Source: Procambarus clarkii
Lineage: Eukaryota; Arthropoda; Malacostraca; Decapoda; Cambaridae
Direction: 5' to 3'
Assembly (NCBI RefSeq): GCF_040958095.1
Contig: NC_091193.1
Location: 30,434,970 to 30,498,969, forward strand
Length of the DNA: 64,000 nucleotides
Shown: positions 1-10,157 of the stretch, piece by piece
Position numbering within the stretch: position 1 is the stretch's first letter
How the letters are laid out: each line of letters starts with the position of its first letter
Made by a program: the position numbers and the translations under genes
The notes under the pieces: generated by a model
The model's database searches: none
The model's input: the letters and a program-made list of their open reading frames with translations, nothing else
What the model was told of the DNA's origin: nothing

Positions 1-292
1 ACCAGGTTTTGGCCTGTGGTGTCCGATAGGCTTTTAATGACACATAAGTGTGTGACGTGATGTGTTGAGCTATCAAGGTGGTTAGGAACAGGGAGGCACC
101 AAGGGAGCCCTCAGAGAAAAATCCAAGTATCGAATTTTTCTTTTTCTTTCATAAATTAAGTAAACTGGGTGAGGGGGGGGTTCATTAGGACCATGGATTC
201 GTGCAATTCAATTTTGCTGACTCACGTTGTAGGGGGGAGAGCTATGATGATCATGTTAGTTGGTTTATATGTTCATTTCACTTCAATTTACA

Positions 293-336
293 GTGTGTGT
301 GTGTGTGTGTGTGTGTGGGTGTGTGTGTGTGTGTGT
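293..336. repeat. GT dinucleotide microsatellite
   Basis: About 22 GT units with one interruption (a GGG step near 317). No gene is seen in bases 1-446 around it. Confidence 0.95.
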
Positions 337-446
337 AATAGCTCAATTTATTTATGCATAATTGACAAAAGCAGTGAATGAGTACTGTACATAGGCCTAC
401 AATGTAATACATAAACCTATATTGCACATAAATCAGTTACTGGCAA

Positions 447-694
447 AAGCTGATCACACAGGGCCCGATGGTCTGCAGTGTGAAGCTGATCACACAGGGC
501 CCGATGGTCTGCAGTGTGAAGCTGATCACACAGGGCCCGATGGTCTGCAGTGTGAAGCTGATCACACAGGGCCCGATGGTCTGCAGTGTGAAGCTGATCA
601 CACAGGGCCCGATGGTCTGCAGTGTGAAGCTGATCACACAGGCCCCGATGGTCTGCAGTGTGAAGCTGATCACACAGGCCCCGATGGTCTGCAG
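447..694. repeat. 36-bp minisatellite, 7 copies
   Basis: Seven head-to-tail units start at 447, 483, 519, 555, 591, 627 and 663. Each holds the six-base palindromes TGATCA, GGGCCC (GGCCCC in the last two units) and CTGCAG. The period is a multiple of three, so several frames stay open on both strands; those are by-products, not genes. The units are almost identical, suggesting recent amplification. Confidence 0.95.
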
Positions 695-812
695 ACGATG
701 ATATCAGTGGGTCTAGCATCTCACAATCATACCCTACCGAAAGGAAACACACATAAATACTATGGATAACTTACATATGTATACGAATAATAGTAAAAAT
801 CCATGCCACATC

Positions 813-900
813 CCATGATGCAAGGGGTGGAGTATCATATCACAAGGGGTGGTGTATCATAACACAAGGGGTGGTGTATCATAACACAAGGGGTGGTGTA
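813..900. repeat. 22-bp satellite, left-hand block
   Basis: About four units of the same 22-bp repeat (AAGGGGTGRTGTATCATAAC core) that makes up the large array at 2143-3530. The block stops abruptly where LINE-A coding sequence begins near 901. Confidence 0.9.
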
Positions 901-2142
901 TTTGCAAAGGTGTTCGACAAATGTGACCATGGGGTGATAGCTCACAAAATGAGGTCAATGGGAATAACTGGAAAAGTAGGACGCTGGATACTCAATTTCC
1001 TGTCGAACAGAACACAAAGAGTAACAGTCAATCAGATAAAATTGAGTCCAAGCGATGTTAAAAGCTCTGTACCTCAAGGTACAGTCCTTGCACCTCTATT
1101 GTTCCTTATTCTCATATCCGATATAGACAAAAATACACGTCACAGCTTCATGTCGTCCTTTGCAGATGACACAAAAATCAGCATGAAAATTACTTCTGCT
1201 GAAGACATTGAAAAACTACAAGCAGATGTCAACAAAGTTTTCGATTGGGCAACAGAAAATAACATGATGTTTAACAGTGATAAATGTCAGGTACTCAGGT
1301 ACGGCAAAAATGAGGATCTGAAACATAATACAGAGTACAAAACACAATCGAATCTTCCCATAATAGAAAAACAGCATGTAAAGGATTTGGGAATAATGAT
1401 GTCCGACGATCTAACGTTTAGGGAGCATAACCAAGCAGATATCGCGTCAGCCAGAAAAATGATCGGATGGATTACAAGAACTTTCAAATCCAGGGATCCC
1501 ATCACAATGGTTGTACTCTTCAAGTCACTTGTGTTGTCCCGTCTCGAGTACTGCTCAGTACTCACTTCCCCCTTCAGAGCAGGAGAGATTGCTGAAATAG
1601 AGGGAATACAGAGAACATATACGGCACGCATAGAAGAAATAAAACACCTAAATTATTGAGATCGTCTCAAAGCTCTCCAAATGTACTCTCTAGAAAGGAG
1701 ACGAGAGAGATACCAAATAATATACACATGGAAAATACTGGAGGGCCAGGTCCCAAATCTACACAGTAAAATAACAACGTACTGGAGTGAACGATATGGA
1801 AGAAAATGCAAGATTGAACCAGTGAAGAGCAGAGGTGCCATAGGCACAATCAGAGAGCACTGTATAAACATCAGAGGTCCGCGGTTGTTCAACGTCCTCC
1901 CAGCGACTATAAGAAATATTGCCGGAACAACCGTGGACATCTTCAAGAGAAAACTGGACTGTTTTCTAAGAGAAATTCCGGATCAGCCGGGCTGTGGTGG
2001 GTATGTGGCCCTGCGGGACGCTCCAAGCAACAGCCTGGTGGACCAAACAATCTCTCAAGTCGAGCCTGGCCTCGGGCCGGGCTTGGGGAGTAGAAGAACT
2101 CCCAGAACCCCATCAACCCAGTATCAACCAGATACCAGGTAC
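901..2142 (+). pseudogene. LINE-A reverse transcriptase, 5'-truncated copy
   Basis: Non-LTR retrotransposon reverse transcriptase, C-terminal half. Visible blocks are FDKCDHGVIAHKM (with the first catalytic Asp lost upstream), SVPQGTVLAPLLFLILISD and the catalytic SSFADDTKI. They are followed by the thumb-like ERVQ-type region (SLERRRERYQ, CINIRGPRLFNVLP) and a 3' end rich in GCCTCGGGCCGGGCTTGGG. One in-frame TGA at 1657-1659 follows KHLNY, and the same frame resumes immediately (DRLKALQMYS). The endonuclease and RT N-terminus are missing. Both flanks are the same 22-bp satellite, so the copy sits inside, or was engulfed by, that array. The family is of CR1/Jockey type; the exact clade is not resolved. 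Confidence 0.88.
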
Positions 2143-3530
2143 CAAGGGGTGATGTATCATAACACAAGGGGTGATGTATCATAACACAAGGGGTGATGTA
2201 TCATAACACAAGGGGTGATGTATCATAACACAAGGGGTGATGTATCATAACACAAGGGGTGGTGTATCATAACACAAGGGGTGATGTATCATAACACAAG
2301 GGGTGGTGTATTATAACACAAGGGGTGGTGTATCATAACACAAGGGGTGGTGTATCATAACACAAGGGGTGATGTATCATAACACAAGGGGTGGTGTATC
2401 ATAACACAAGGGGTGATGTATCATAACACAAGGGGTGGTGTATCATAACACAAGGGGTGATGTATCATAACACAAGGGGTGATGTATCATAACACAAGGG
2501 GTGATGTATCATAACACAAGGGGTGATGTATCATAACACAAGGGGTGATGTATCATAACACAAGGGGTGGTGTATCATAACACAAGGGGTGATGTATCAT
2601 TACACAAGGGGTGGTGTATTATAACACAAGGGGTGATGTATCATAACACAAGGGGTGATGTATCATAACACAAGGGGTGGTGTATCATAACACAAGGGGT
2701 GATGTATCATAACACAAGGGGTGGTGTATCATAACACAAGGGGTGGTGTATCATAACACAAGGGGTGATGTATCATAACACAAGGGGTGGTGTATCATAA
2801 CACAAGGGGTGATGTATCATAACACAAGGGGTGATGTATCATAACACAAGGGGTGATGTATCATAACACAAGGGGTGATGTATCATAACACAAGGGGTGG
2901 TGTATTATAACACAAGGGGTGGTGTATCATAACACAAGGGGTGATGTATCATAACACAAGGGGTGATGTATCATAACACAAGGGGTGGTGTATTATAACA
3001 CAAGGGGTGATGTATCATAACACAAGGGGTGATGTATCATAACACAAGGGGTGATGTATCATAACACAAGGGGTGGTGTATCATAACACAAGGGGTGATG
3101 TATCATAACACAAGGGGTGGTGTATTATAACACAAGGGGTGAAATCTCCTAACACAAGGGGTGGAATCTCCTAACACAAGGGGTGGAATCTCCTAACACA
3201 AGGGGTGGAATCTCCTAACACAAGGGGTGGAATCTCCTAACACAAGGGGTGGAATCTCCTAACACAAGGGGTGGAATCTCCTAACACAAGGGGTGGAATC
3301 TCCTAACACAAGGGGTGGAATCTCCTAACACAAGGGGTGGAATCTCCTAACACAAGGGGTGGAATTGCCAAACACAAGGGGTGGAATCTCCTAACACAAG
3401 GGGTGGAATCTCCTAACACAAGGGGTGGAATCTCCTAACACAAGGGGTGGAATCTCCTAACACAAGGGGTGGAATCTCCTAACACAAGGGGTGGAATTGC
3501 CAAACACAAGGGGTGGAATCTCCACCCAGT
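2143..3530. repeat. 22-bp satellite array with a unit switch
   Basis: More than 60 direct repeats of 22 bp. From 2143 to about 3139 the variable half reads GATGTATCATAACA or GGTGTATCATAACA. From about 3140 it changes to GGAATCTCCTAACA while the CACAAGGGGTG half is kept. Two units near 3364 and 3496 read GGAATTGCCAAACA, and 3361-3515 may be a higher-order duplication. There are no spacers, so it is not a CRISPR. Confidence 0.97.
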
Positions 3531-3671
3531 ATGTGATTTGCATGTCAGGCTGCAAGCAGCTGCGTCCAACAGCCTGGTTGACCAGACCACCGGCCTGGAG
3601 GCCGGGTCAAAGACCTTGACCACCAGAATCAACACAAGAGTTGGAACACAAGGGGTAGCATCTCCTAACAT
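3531..3671 (+). mobile_element. LINE-A2 3' UTR fragment
   Basis: A short piece with the ACAGCCTGGTTGACCAG arm, found as ACAGCCTGGTTGATCAG in the LINE-A2 3' ends at 23336-23403 and 38387-38454, followed by a CCGGCCTGGAGGCCGGGTC palindromic stretch. It is again bounded on the right by one degenerate 22-bp satellite unit. Confidence 0.6.
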
Positions 3672-3705
3672 ATGAGGCAGGGGTTTCTGTGATAATCACA
3701 GAAAC

Positions 3706-4345
3706 GTTAGAAGAAAAACAAAATGCAGATATCTGTTTACACAGATTTTGCAAAGACATTTGATAAGTGTGACCATGGAGTGAGAGCCTTTAAAATTAGA
3801 TCAATTGGGAAAACAGGTAAAGTGGGGCATTGGATTTTCAATTTTGTCACACAGAATGCAAAGAGTAACTGTTAATCAAATAAGATCAAGTCCAAATGCC
3901 ATGAAAAGCTCTGTATCCCAAGGTACAGTCCTTGCACCACTATTCATTCTCATTCTTATCTCGGATTTACAGTACTGTAAACAAAAAACTAGTCACAGCT
4001 TTGTGTCGTCCTTTGCTGATGATAAGAAAATCAGCATGAAAATTTCCTCTGTAGAACACACTGAAAAATTAAAAGCCAATATTAATAGTGTTTGATTAGG
4101 CAACTGAAAATAATATAAATGTTTAACTGTAATAAGTTCCAGGTACAGAACTTAAGTATGGTGGAAACGAGAAACTTGAACAAAACACCGGGTAAAGGAC
4201 ACAGTCAAACTTAATTAACAAGGAAAGCAACATGTAAAAGATTGGGGAATTATGATTGTTGACGACCTGACATCCTGGGTCCTGCGCTACGGGAAAAAAT
4301 GAAAATATAAAAACAGAAACCACATACAAAATGCAGTCAAATCAT
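3706..4345 (+). pseudogene. LINE-A reverse transcriptase, heavily decayed
   Basis: Homologous in order to 901-1400: a DFAKTFDKCDHGV-like block, a VSQGTVLAPLF block and SSFADDKKISMKI are recognisable. The frame breaks near 3845 and several more times before 4345. The FADD catalytic pair is retained but the copy cannot be expressed. It ends where the large inverted-repeat element begins. Confidence 0.8.
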
Positions 4346-4356
4346 AACATAAAACA

Positions 4357-4950
4357 AAAAACCAGCGTTGAATGTAATGAAACGCCATTTTCTGGGTGAG
4401 CCCCGGAGGCTCCCTGGAGCTTATCGGGCTAATGTATGTTATGTTAGACCGGGACATTAGCTAAGGAGTTCAGACCTACCAGGGACCAGCGCCAGAACCT
4501 GGCCCCTTCAGAGAGGTTTCAGGGAGCAATGGCCCTGGAAAACCCCATATGGTTGGGGGTTTTCCTTATCTGCCAACGACCGGGGTTAGGCACCCAGAAA
4601 GGTAGGCGTAACAAAACAAACCCCACATGGTAAGAAACTACAACAAAAACCGAACAGAGAGGTAGAAAACTCCCTACAATCCCAAGGAAACAAGCAAACA
4701 TCACACTTTACTGCCGCGCCGATCGTCCGCGCAGCCCTCCCCACCCCGGGAGGGGGAGGGGGGAGCCCCGGACCTACCGCGCCGGCTGCCAAGCTCCAGT
4801 TCGGAAGCTAAGCTTCAACCAACGCGAAAAAACCGCCGACCGGTGGGAGGGAGGGTTTCCAGGGAGCCTCCGGGGCTCACCCAGAAAATGGCGTTTCATT
4901 ACATTCAACGCTGGTTTTCTGTGGGGAGCCCCTACGGCTCCCTGGAGCTT
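4357..4950. repeat. Hairpin module at both edges of the left repeat
   Basis: The motif GAAAATGGCGTTTCATTACA...GGTTTTC occurs inverted at about 4360-4395 and direct at 4883-4922; a diverged copy is at 25354-25393. Its flanks (GGGAGCCTCCGGGGCTCACC before, GGGGAGCCCCTACGGCTCCC after) can pair with each other, giving an imperfect hairpin. Confidence 0.75.
4388..4803. repeat. Left terminal inverted repeat of copy 1
   Basis: Reads as the reverse complement of 11860-12284 with only a few substitutions and one 8-base length difference (an extra GCTTGTTT-type unit on the right). It includes a C-rich stretch near 4738-4775 (CCCGGGAGGGGGAGGGGGGA). Confidence 0.9.
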
Positions 4951-7073
4951 CATACCCAAAGAGAAGGAAAAGAAAGGGCTAACCCGGGAGGCGGCCGCCA
5001 CAAACTCTGCAACGCAAAGCCAAGACAACCGGTCGCAAACCTGCGACCCAAGGCAACAAGAACGCCCAAGAACAGACAGCACATATGGATGGGCGGCCAA
5101 AAACCTGTGCGACCCACAATTCCCTGCGCCCGAAATGAGCCCGAGACGTCACCAACACAGCAGCAGTTGCTGCAAACGTCTGAACAGCACGGGCGCAAAG
5201 ACAGACCGCAGGAAGAAGGAAAAAACTGCGGACGACCCGGGAGACCCGAGCCCTGAAAACAGGGAACGAAGGAACCGGATCAGCCACAGCGCATCCCCAG
5301 GCACGGTACGCCGGCAACAGCAAAAAGCACAACTGGACAACACAGGACGCACCCCCCGGCCAAACCAAACAAGTACCAATACCCCAAGAACCCCTCCGGA
5401 AAGCAGCCGTCTCGACCGTCGCCAGGACAGAGAAAGGCTGCACACCAATAAAGCTACCACCAGTACCAAAGAGGAGGAAACTGAAACCGAAGGGGCTACC
5501 ACAAACTGAGGGGAAGAGAAGAAGGCACCCTGAACAAGGACCAGGATGGCTCAGGCGACTCATGAGCAGGCCGGAGGGGAAACAAAACGCGAGAAAACGT
5601 AATAAACGTCATACAGTCTCCAAGACGAAGCTCGCAGGTGGGACACCGGCAACAAAGCCACCTGAACACCATAGAGATGGCGATACCAGCGTCAAAATAC
5701 CAGACGCGAAGAGCCAAAGAGAAGGCCGAACCAGTCACGGACAGGACCGATTCGGCCTGCTGAAAGAGGCGAAGCCTCAGGAAAAACGCCCCGGGTACGG
5801 ACACCTATCAAGCAGCGTCTGAAAAGAAGGCCGGGCCGGCCACCGTGGAACCATAAGGACTGTTCTCGTGGGAATGGGCTGCAACCGAGCCAGAACCCGA
5901 AGCAACAGCTGGACCGGGAGAAGAGGTACAGGTACCCCCCACCTCGACCAGGCCTGCCGAAAGCCTCCACCGTGAAGTCCTCGCAGGTGGGAAGGGCGCC
6001 ACAAAACGGGCGACGCCTAGACCACGCCGACCCGAAGACGTCCATGGCCAGGAGTCCATAAGCCCAACAGAGCCAACAAAACGAATCGGCGACGACTGGC
6101 CAACCCACGAAGAGGAATGAACCGAGACAGCTGTCCACCAGGACGCAGGACACACCCCGGACACGAACCACACGGTTAACCAAACCCCCTGTGGTTCCGG
6201 CAAGAACCACCAGAGAACAGTCCAAACAGAGCTGAATGGTAGAGTACCTAGTGACCCAAACCCTCCGAAGCGCAAACCAGACAGCCATGAACACCTGAAC
6301 CGGGCTGTGAGCCCGATGGACAGACAGACTCCATCAACCTCGGCCGACCTGGTGAGCACTGGTCACAAAGCCCCAGCCGAGAGACGACCCGTCCGTGAAC
6401 ACATCGAGCGAAGGCTCGGGGAGCTGCCAAGACACGGAACCCCGAAAACCCCAAAGAGGAAGCTGGTGACGCAGCACCAACACCAGATCCCCAGAGGAAC
6501 CCAAGGAATGCAAGAGGCGGAAGTGGAGTCTCCGTAGGAACCAACCGACGCCGGAGCCAAACCCGACTCCGCGGGCAGACAAGCACGCCGAAGTGCAAAC
6601 TCCCGCACAACCGCCCAAGCAACCGCTGAGCAACCCGGGACCCCCTCCTGAACAGCCAAAGGCGGGACCACAGCCACAGTAACACTTCTGGAGGGAAGAC
6701 AATGAGGGGCTCAAGAGCCTGAAACAAGGCCCAGGTCCGAACCCGGGACGGAAACAGAAGGTAAAACCTCCAGATCACCCGGAAACCAAACCCAGCGATC
6801 TGGAAAGAACCATCCCCTGGCGAGCAGACAAGCGGACTGACTGGGAGCCCACTCCAGCCAGTCGTCGAGGTAGGCCAGATACCGAATCTCAGACGCAGAC
6901 AGGGCACTAAGATCCGGTAAAGATGCAAAGAGTATACAAAGTGCCCTTCACAAAAAAGGGAATGCAATAAAAACAGCAAACCTGAAGCCCCACCACCAAA
7001 GCATTGTATGACAATCATATTAAGACATATTATGACATATGACAATCATTATATGACAATATGACAATTATAA
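4951..7073. other. T-poor, non-coding interior of copy 1 (left)
   Basis: No protein family is recognised. The plus strand is rich in A, C and G with few T. Stops on the minus strand need TTA, CTA or TCA on the plus strand, so long minus-strand frames here are expected by composition. Parts align with 25400-26420 of copy 2, for example around GACCAGGATGGCTC and CAGGCCGGAGG near 5540-5580. The last ~80 bases before 7073 are AT-rich TATGACAAT repeats. Confidence 0.7.
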
Positions 7074-7168
7074 TCAAAGCATTATATGACAGTGCTGGGA
7101 AGACGGGACACCACGAGAGTAGCTCTCATCCTGTAACTACACTTAGGTAAGTACACATAGGTAATTAC
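7074..7168 (+). mobile_element. LINE-C 3' tail, severely truncated
   Basis: Matches the last ~90 bases of the LINE-C copies ending at 30735 and 39582: GTGCTGGGAAGACGGGACAC, GTAGCTCTCATCCTGTAAC, then two diverged ACTTAGGTAATTAC units. Confidence 0.85.
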
Positions 7169-7176
7169 CAACCGTG

Positions 7177-7670
7177 CTAGCCCCAGAAAAACTGGAGAGG
7201 AACGTGCCAAGAAGTGACCTGGAGGTCCAGGTCCACCATCCATGCACCCGGCCCTAACAGAATCCGAACAGGAGACAACAGTCCTCCGAGCAGGGCAGAG
7301 GATCCAGGGCGCAGACGGAAGTAGTCCAGAAGAACTGCAGACTGGAAAAGCTCATGACTGCAAAGAGCAGACGGGAAGCCCAGAAGGATGGGGCGGATCG
7401 ACCACGCCCCACGCACCCACGAAGAGGAAATGACGAAGCGCAGGGAAGAAGCCCACCCCGCCAGCTCTGAACCCCCCCCCCCCCAAGGGGGAGAAGCCGT
7501 CCTCCGACGCCAGCAGAGGCCGGAAGACAACCCAAAGAGCCCACCAACAGCGGGACCAAGCGAGAGGCAACAGAGCAAGCTGCTCCCCCAGCGCCCAGTC
7601 AACAGAGAAGGGAACAGAACCCCTTCAGAAAGAAAAAGTACACTACCGAAGTCATGAGGAGAGACTACGG
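7177..7670. other. T-poor interior continued, no gene seen
   Basis: Same base composition as 4951-6950. A run of 11 C at 7479-7489 precedes AAGGGGGAG. No reading frame with recognisable domains. Confidence 0.55.
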
Positions 7671-7967
7671 GAATGAAACCACACTTCGCTGGAAGAGGAA
7701 GTGAGGGGAGACCTGATCACCACATACAAGATACCCAAGGGAATCGACAGGGTTGAGAAGGACAGGCTATGTAACACAAGGGGCACACGCACTAGGGGAC
7801 ACAGGTGGAAACTGAGTACCCAAAAGAGCCACAGATAGAATTAGTGTGTCAGAATGGGAACGGGAAAGCACTAAGAAGTAATGTGGCGACTCCTCACACA
7901 AGTAACGAGGCTGACCCCCATACAATGTCACATGTAGACATGACAGAGCCCAAGAGGCACAGACCAA
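7671..7967 (+). pseudogene. LINE-F 3' end: RT C-terminus and left part of 3' UTR
   Basis: Translation gives GDLITTYKIPKGIDRVEKD and TRTRGHRWKL with frame breaks. These match in order the C-terminal GDMITTYKIVTGIDKIDRED and SRTRGHRFKL blocks of LINE-C. The following 3' UTR-like sequence (TGACAGAGCCCAAGAGG) stops near 7967, and what looks like its continuation appears at about 9735. Confidence 0.65.
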
Positions 7968-7970
7968 CAG

Positions 7971-10157
7971 AAAGATAAAGTTAGTGATGCTGACATCAAT
8001 GATTCTGCTTTTGATACTTCAGAAATTTTAGTGAATCCAGTCGAGACAAATTTAAATGATGACATCTCTTCATGTTTAAATGCTGAAAAAGATAATAATT
8101 ACTCCACAAAAATGGGTACATCTCAGGAAAACAAGAAAGAAGAGAGAGGCAGAATATTAGAAGATCTTAAAGTCAATAATTTAGAGATTAAAAAGCAGGA
8201 AATGCCCAAAACATACACAAATAATGAGAATGAGGGTTACAATTCAGATGAAAGTACAGATATTGAAAATGAGTTGGAGACCCCAGACAAAGTTTCAAAG
8301 CCTTCAGTGAATGTTGACAGTTCACATGGAAGTGAAATGTCGCATCTTGAACTAAGTATGGACTCAACTGTGCCTGAAAATAAAGACTGTATGACACCTT
8401 CAAGCATGACAAACCCGAACTCTAGTTACAAGAAAGAAAATGATGCAGCATCATCTCAAACTTCATTAACAAAAACTCAAGAACCACAGGCAGAAGCATC
8501 AGAAAGAGATAAAAAATCTTACCAATTTAAACGCGTGTCTAGAATGGCTGCTCCTGCAAAAACATCTCTTCTTACACCTCACTCAACAGAGAACCAATCA
8601 ACTCCAGATTCTTCCACGTTAACTGATGCCACATTCTCGCTCATCGATTTGCCCGACAGTGAAGGTAGCGGAACTCATGAATCCGTTTGTGTTAAATTGC
8701 AGGCGCCAAGAAGTAAGGGAATGCTAAGTGACAGTGAAGGACACATGCTGAGTGACAGTGAGTCTGAAGATGGAAACTTCTCTCAGAAGTTGTTTGATTT
8801 GCCACCAGAGTTTGATGATTTGAAAACTGAAAAAAGTCAGGATGAAAACATGGGTGAAAGAGGAGATGAGGCTTCAGAAATGGCTATAGCAAAAGAGACG
8901 CCAAACAGGAAGAGCTCAAATATAGATCAAGAAACTAATAACACAAATATGGATGCTACCGAGGAAAAAATTAAAGTACAGGATAAGAAGAACCAAAAAC
9001 AAAAGATCAAAGAATGTAACAAAATAAAAGTTGAAGTAAAAGATGGTGATAAGGAAGAGATGAGTGAAGATCAAACCACGACCACCAAGTCTGTGAACAG
9101 AGTTGACAATTCAGAAAATGGCAGTTCTCCTACCCTTACTCATACAATAAGAAAGCCTAACACACCTGTAGATGTGGGGACATTACAAACATCTCATTCT
9201 GAAACTGATCTTGAATGCAGAAGGAAATCAAAAAGAAAAATTGATTATAATAATAAATCGGGTAACAAGAGTGAGGAAATTGGTGAATCTCCCACAAAAA
9301 AAATAAAAAATCGTAATGCCAGCAAACCTAAAAACAAAGTTGATACAGAAGAAACACAGCTTGAATCCAAAACAGTACAACCAAATACAACAAAGGCATA
9401 CTTGGAAAAGGATGATGCTCAGTTATCAATGATTGTTGAGAGTGAACCTCCTGAAATAGAAGTGGTCACACCTAATGGCTCAGCTCTTGGTAATACAGAT
9501 AAAGAGCAGAAAATTAAAAATGAAGATGCTAAGATAATTGGAGCTGGTAAAATGTCATTAAGAGGACAAAAGATTATTAATAAAAAAGAAGAAAATGAGA
9601 ATTCATTGCCTGTACTAGATAAAAGGAAAAGTAGAACTACAAAAATTAATTTAAAAGAAAGTACAACAAAACGTGGGACAAGGACTAAGTGTAAAAACCC
9701 TATGAGTGAATCATTAAAACCTATGAGTGAATCACCTGTTGACGGACAGGTTGAGAGGCAGGACCAAGGAGCCAGAGCTCAACCCCCACAAGCACAACTA
9801 GGTGAGGACATATATTGTAAAAGCACAAGCCGCCGACTAGTGGCAAAGAGCACTACGCCGGCCAGGCAAAGAAGGCACAAAACTGCATCAAAAGGCCCAC
9901 CTCGACAGCAAAACCACAAAGTCCCAGCACAACCACAACATGTGCCAAGACCCAAAAAGCTCAGTCTGCAAGCCAGGAAGACCCCGGAACCCCAAAAGGC
10001 AGAACCGGGTCACACGAGGAAACAAAGTCCCCTGAACCCACAAAAGGGGGCCCAAGAGGAAGAAACCTCCAGAACGAAACCAAGGAACCCAAAGGAACCC
10101 AGAATCGAACCAGTGGGAGCCCAAACCACCACATTTGCCGGCGGAGAACACCACTAA
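7971..10157 (+). CDS. Host-like acidic/basic low-complexity ORF embedded in a LINE 3' UTR
   Basis: One frame is open from 7944 to a stop at 10155-10157. I think only about 7971-9735 (roughly 590 codons, AT-rich, normal codon-like) is protein-derived; the rest reads through T-poor repeat. There is no start at the left edge; the first in-frame ATG is near 8112. The product would be Ser/Glu/Lys-rich and disordered, with SDSEG-type acidic motifs (MLSDSEGHMLSDSESEDG near residue 240), basic clusters (RRKSKRKIDY, TKKIKNRN) and a SESLKPMSESP repeat. This looks like a nuclear or chromatin-type linker region, but I recognise no domain and give no function. It could be a captured mRNA piece or a true exon; the purine-rich left flank is a poor splice acceptor. 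Confidence 0.45.
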   Translation, partial: KDKVSDADINDSAFDTSEILVNPVETNLNDDISSCLNAEKDNNYSTKMGTSQENKKEERGRILEDLKVNNLEIKKQEMPKTYTNNENEGYNSDESTDIENELETPDKVSKPSVNVDSSHGSEMSHLELSMDSTVPENKDCMTPSSMTNPNSSYKKENDAASSQTSLTKTQEPQAEASERDKKSYQFKRVSRMAAPAKTSLLTPHSTENQSTPDSSTLTDATFSLIDLPDSEGSGTHESVCVKLQAPRSKGMLSDSEGHMLSDSESEDGNFSQKLFDLPPEFDDLKTEKSQDENMGERGDEASEMAIAKETPNRKSSNIDQETNNTNMDATEEKIKVQDKKNQKQKIKECNKIKVEVKDGDKEEMSEDQTTTTKSVNRVDNSENGSSPTLTHTIRKPNTPVDVGTLQTSHSETDLECRRKSKRKIDYNNKSGNKSEEIGESPTKKIKNRNASKPKNKVDTEETQLESKTVQPNTTKAYLEKDDAQLSMIVESEPPEIEVVTPNGSALGNTDKEQKIKNEDAKIIGAGKMSLRGQKIINKKEENENSLPVLDKRKSRTTKINLKESTTKRGTRTKCKNPMSESLKPMSESPVDGQVERQDQGARAQPPQAQLGEDIYCKSTSRRLVAKSTTPARQRRHKTASKGPPRQQNHKVPAQPQHVPRPKKLSLQARKTPEPQKAEPGHTRKQSPLNPQKGAQEEETSRTKPRNPKEPRIEPVGAQTTTFAGGEHH
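9735..9806 (+). mobile_element. LINE-F 3' UTR, right part
   Basis: CCTGTTGACGGACAGGTTGA then GGACCAAGGAGCCAGAGCTC and a CACAACTAGGTGAG tail unit. The same block occurs at 27680-27735 and inverted at 39735-39785. It appears to continue the 3' UTR left off at 7967. Confidence 0.6.

Noticed and set aside
417-769. Repetitive frames over the 36-bp array
   Set aside because: The period is a multiple of three, so frames on both strands stay open; no signal of a real protein.
2143-3530. CRISPR-like array
   Set aside because: Repeats are head-to-tail with no unique spacers, and the DNA is eukaryotic.
5692-7045. Several 180-265 codon minus-strand frames
   Set aside because: Same compositional cause as above; overlapping frames are all open, with no conserved motif.
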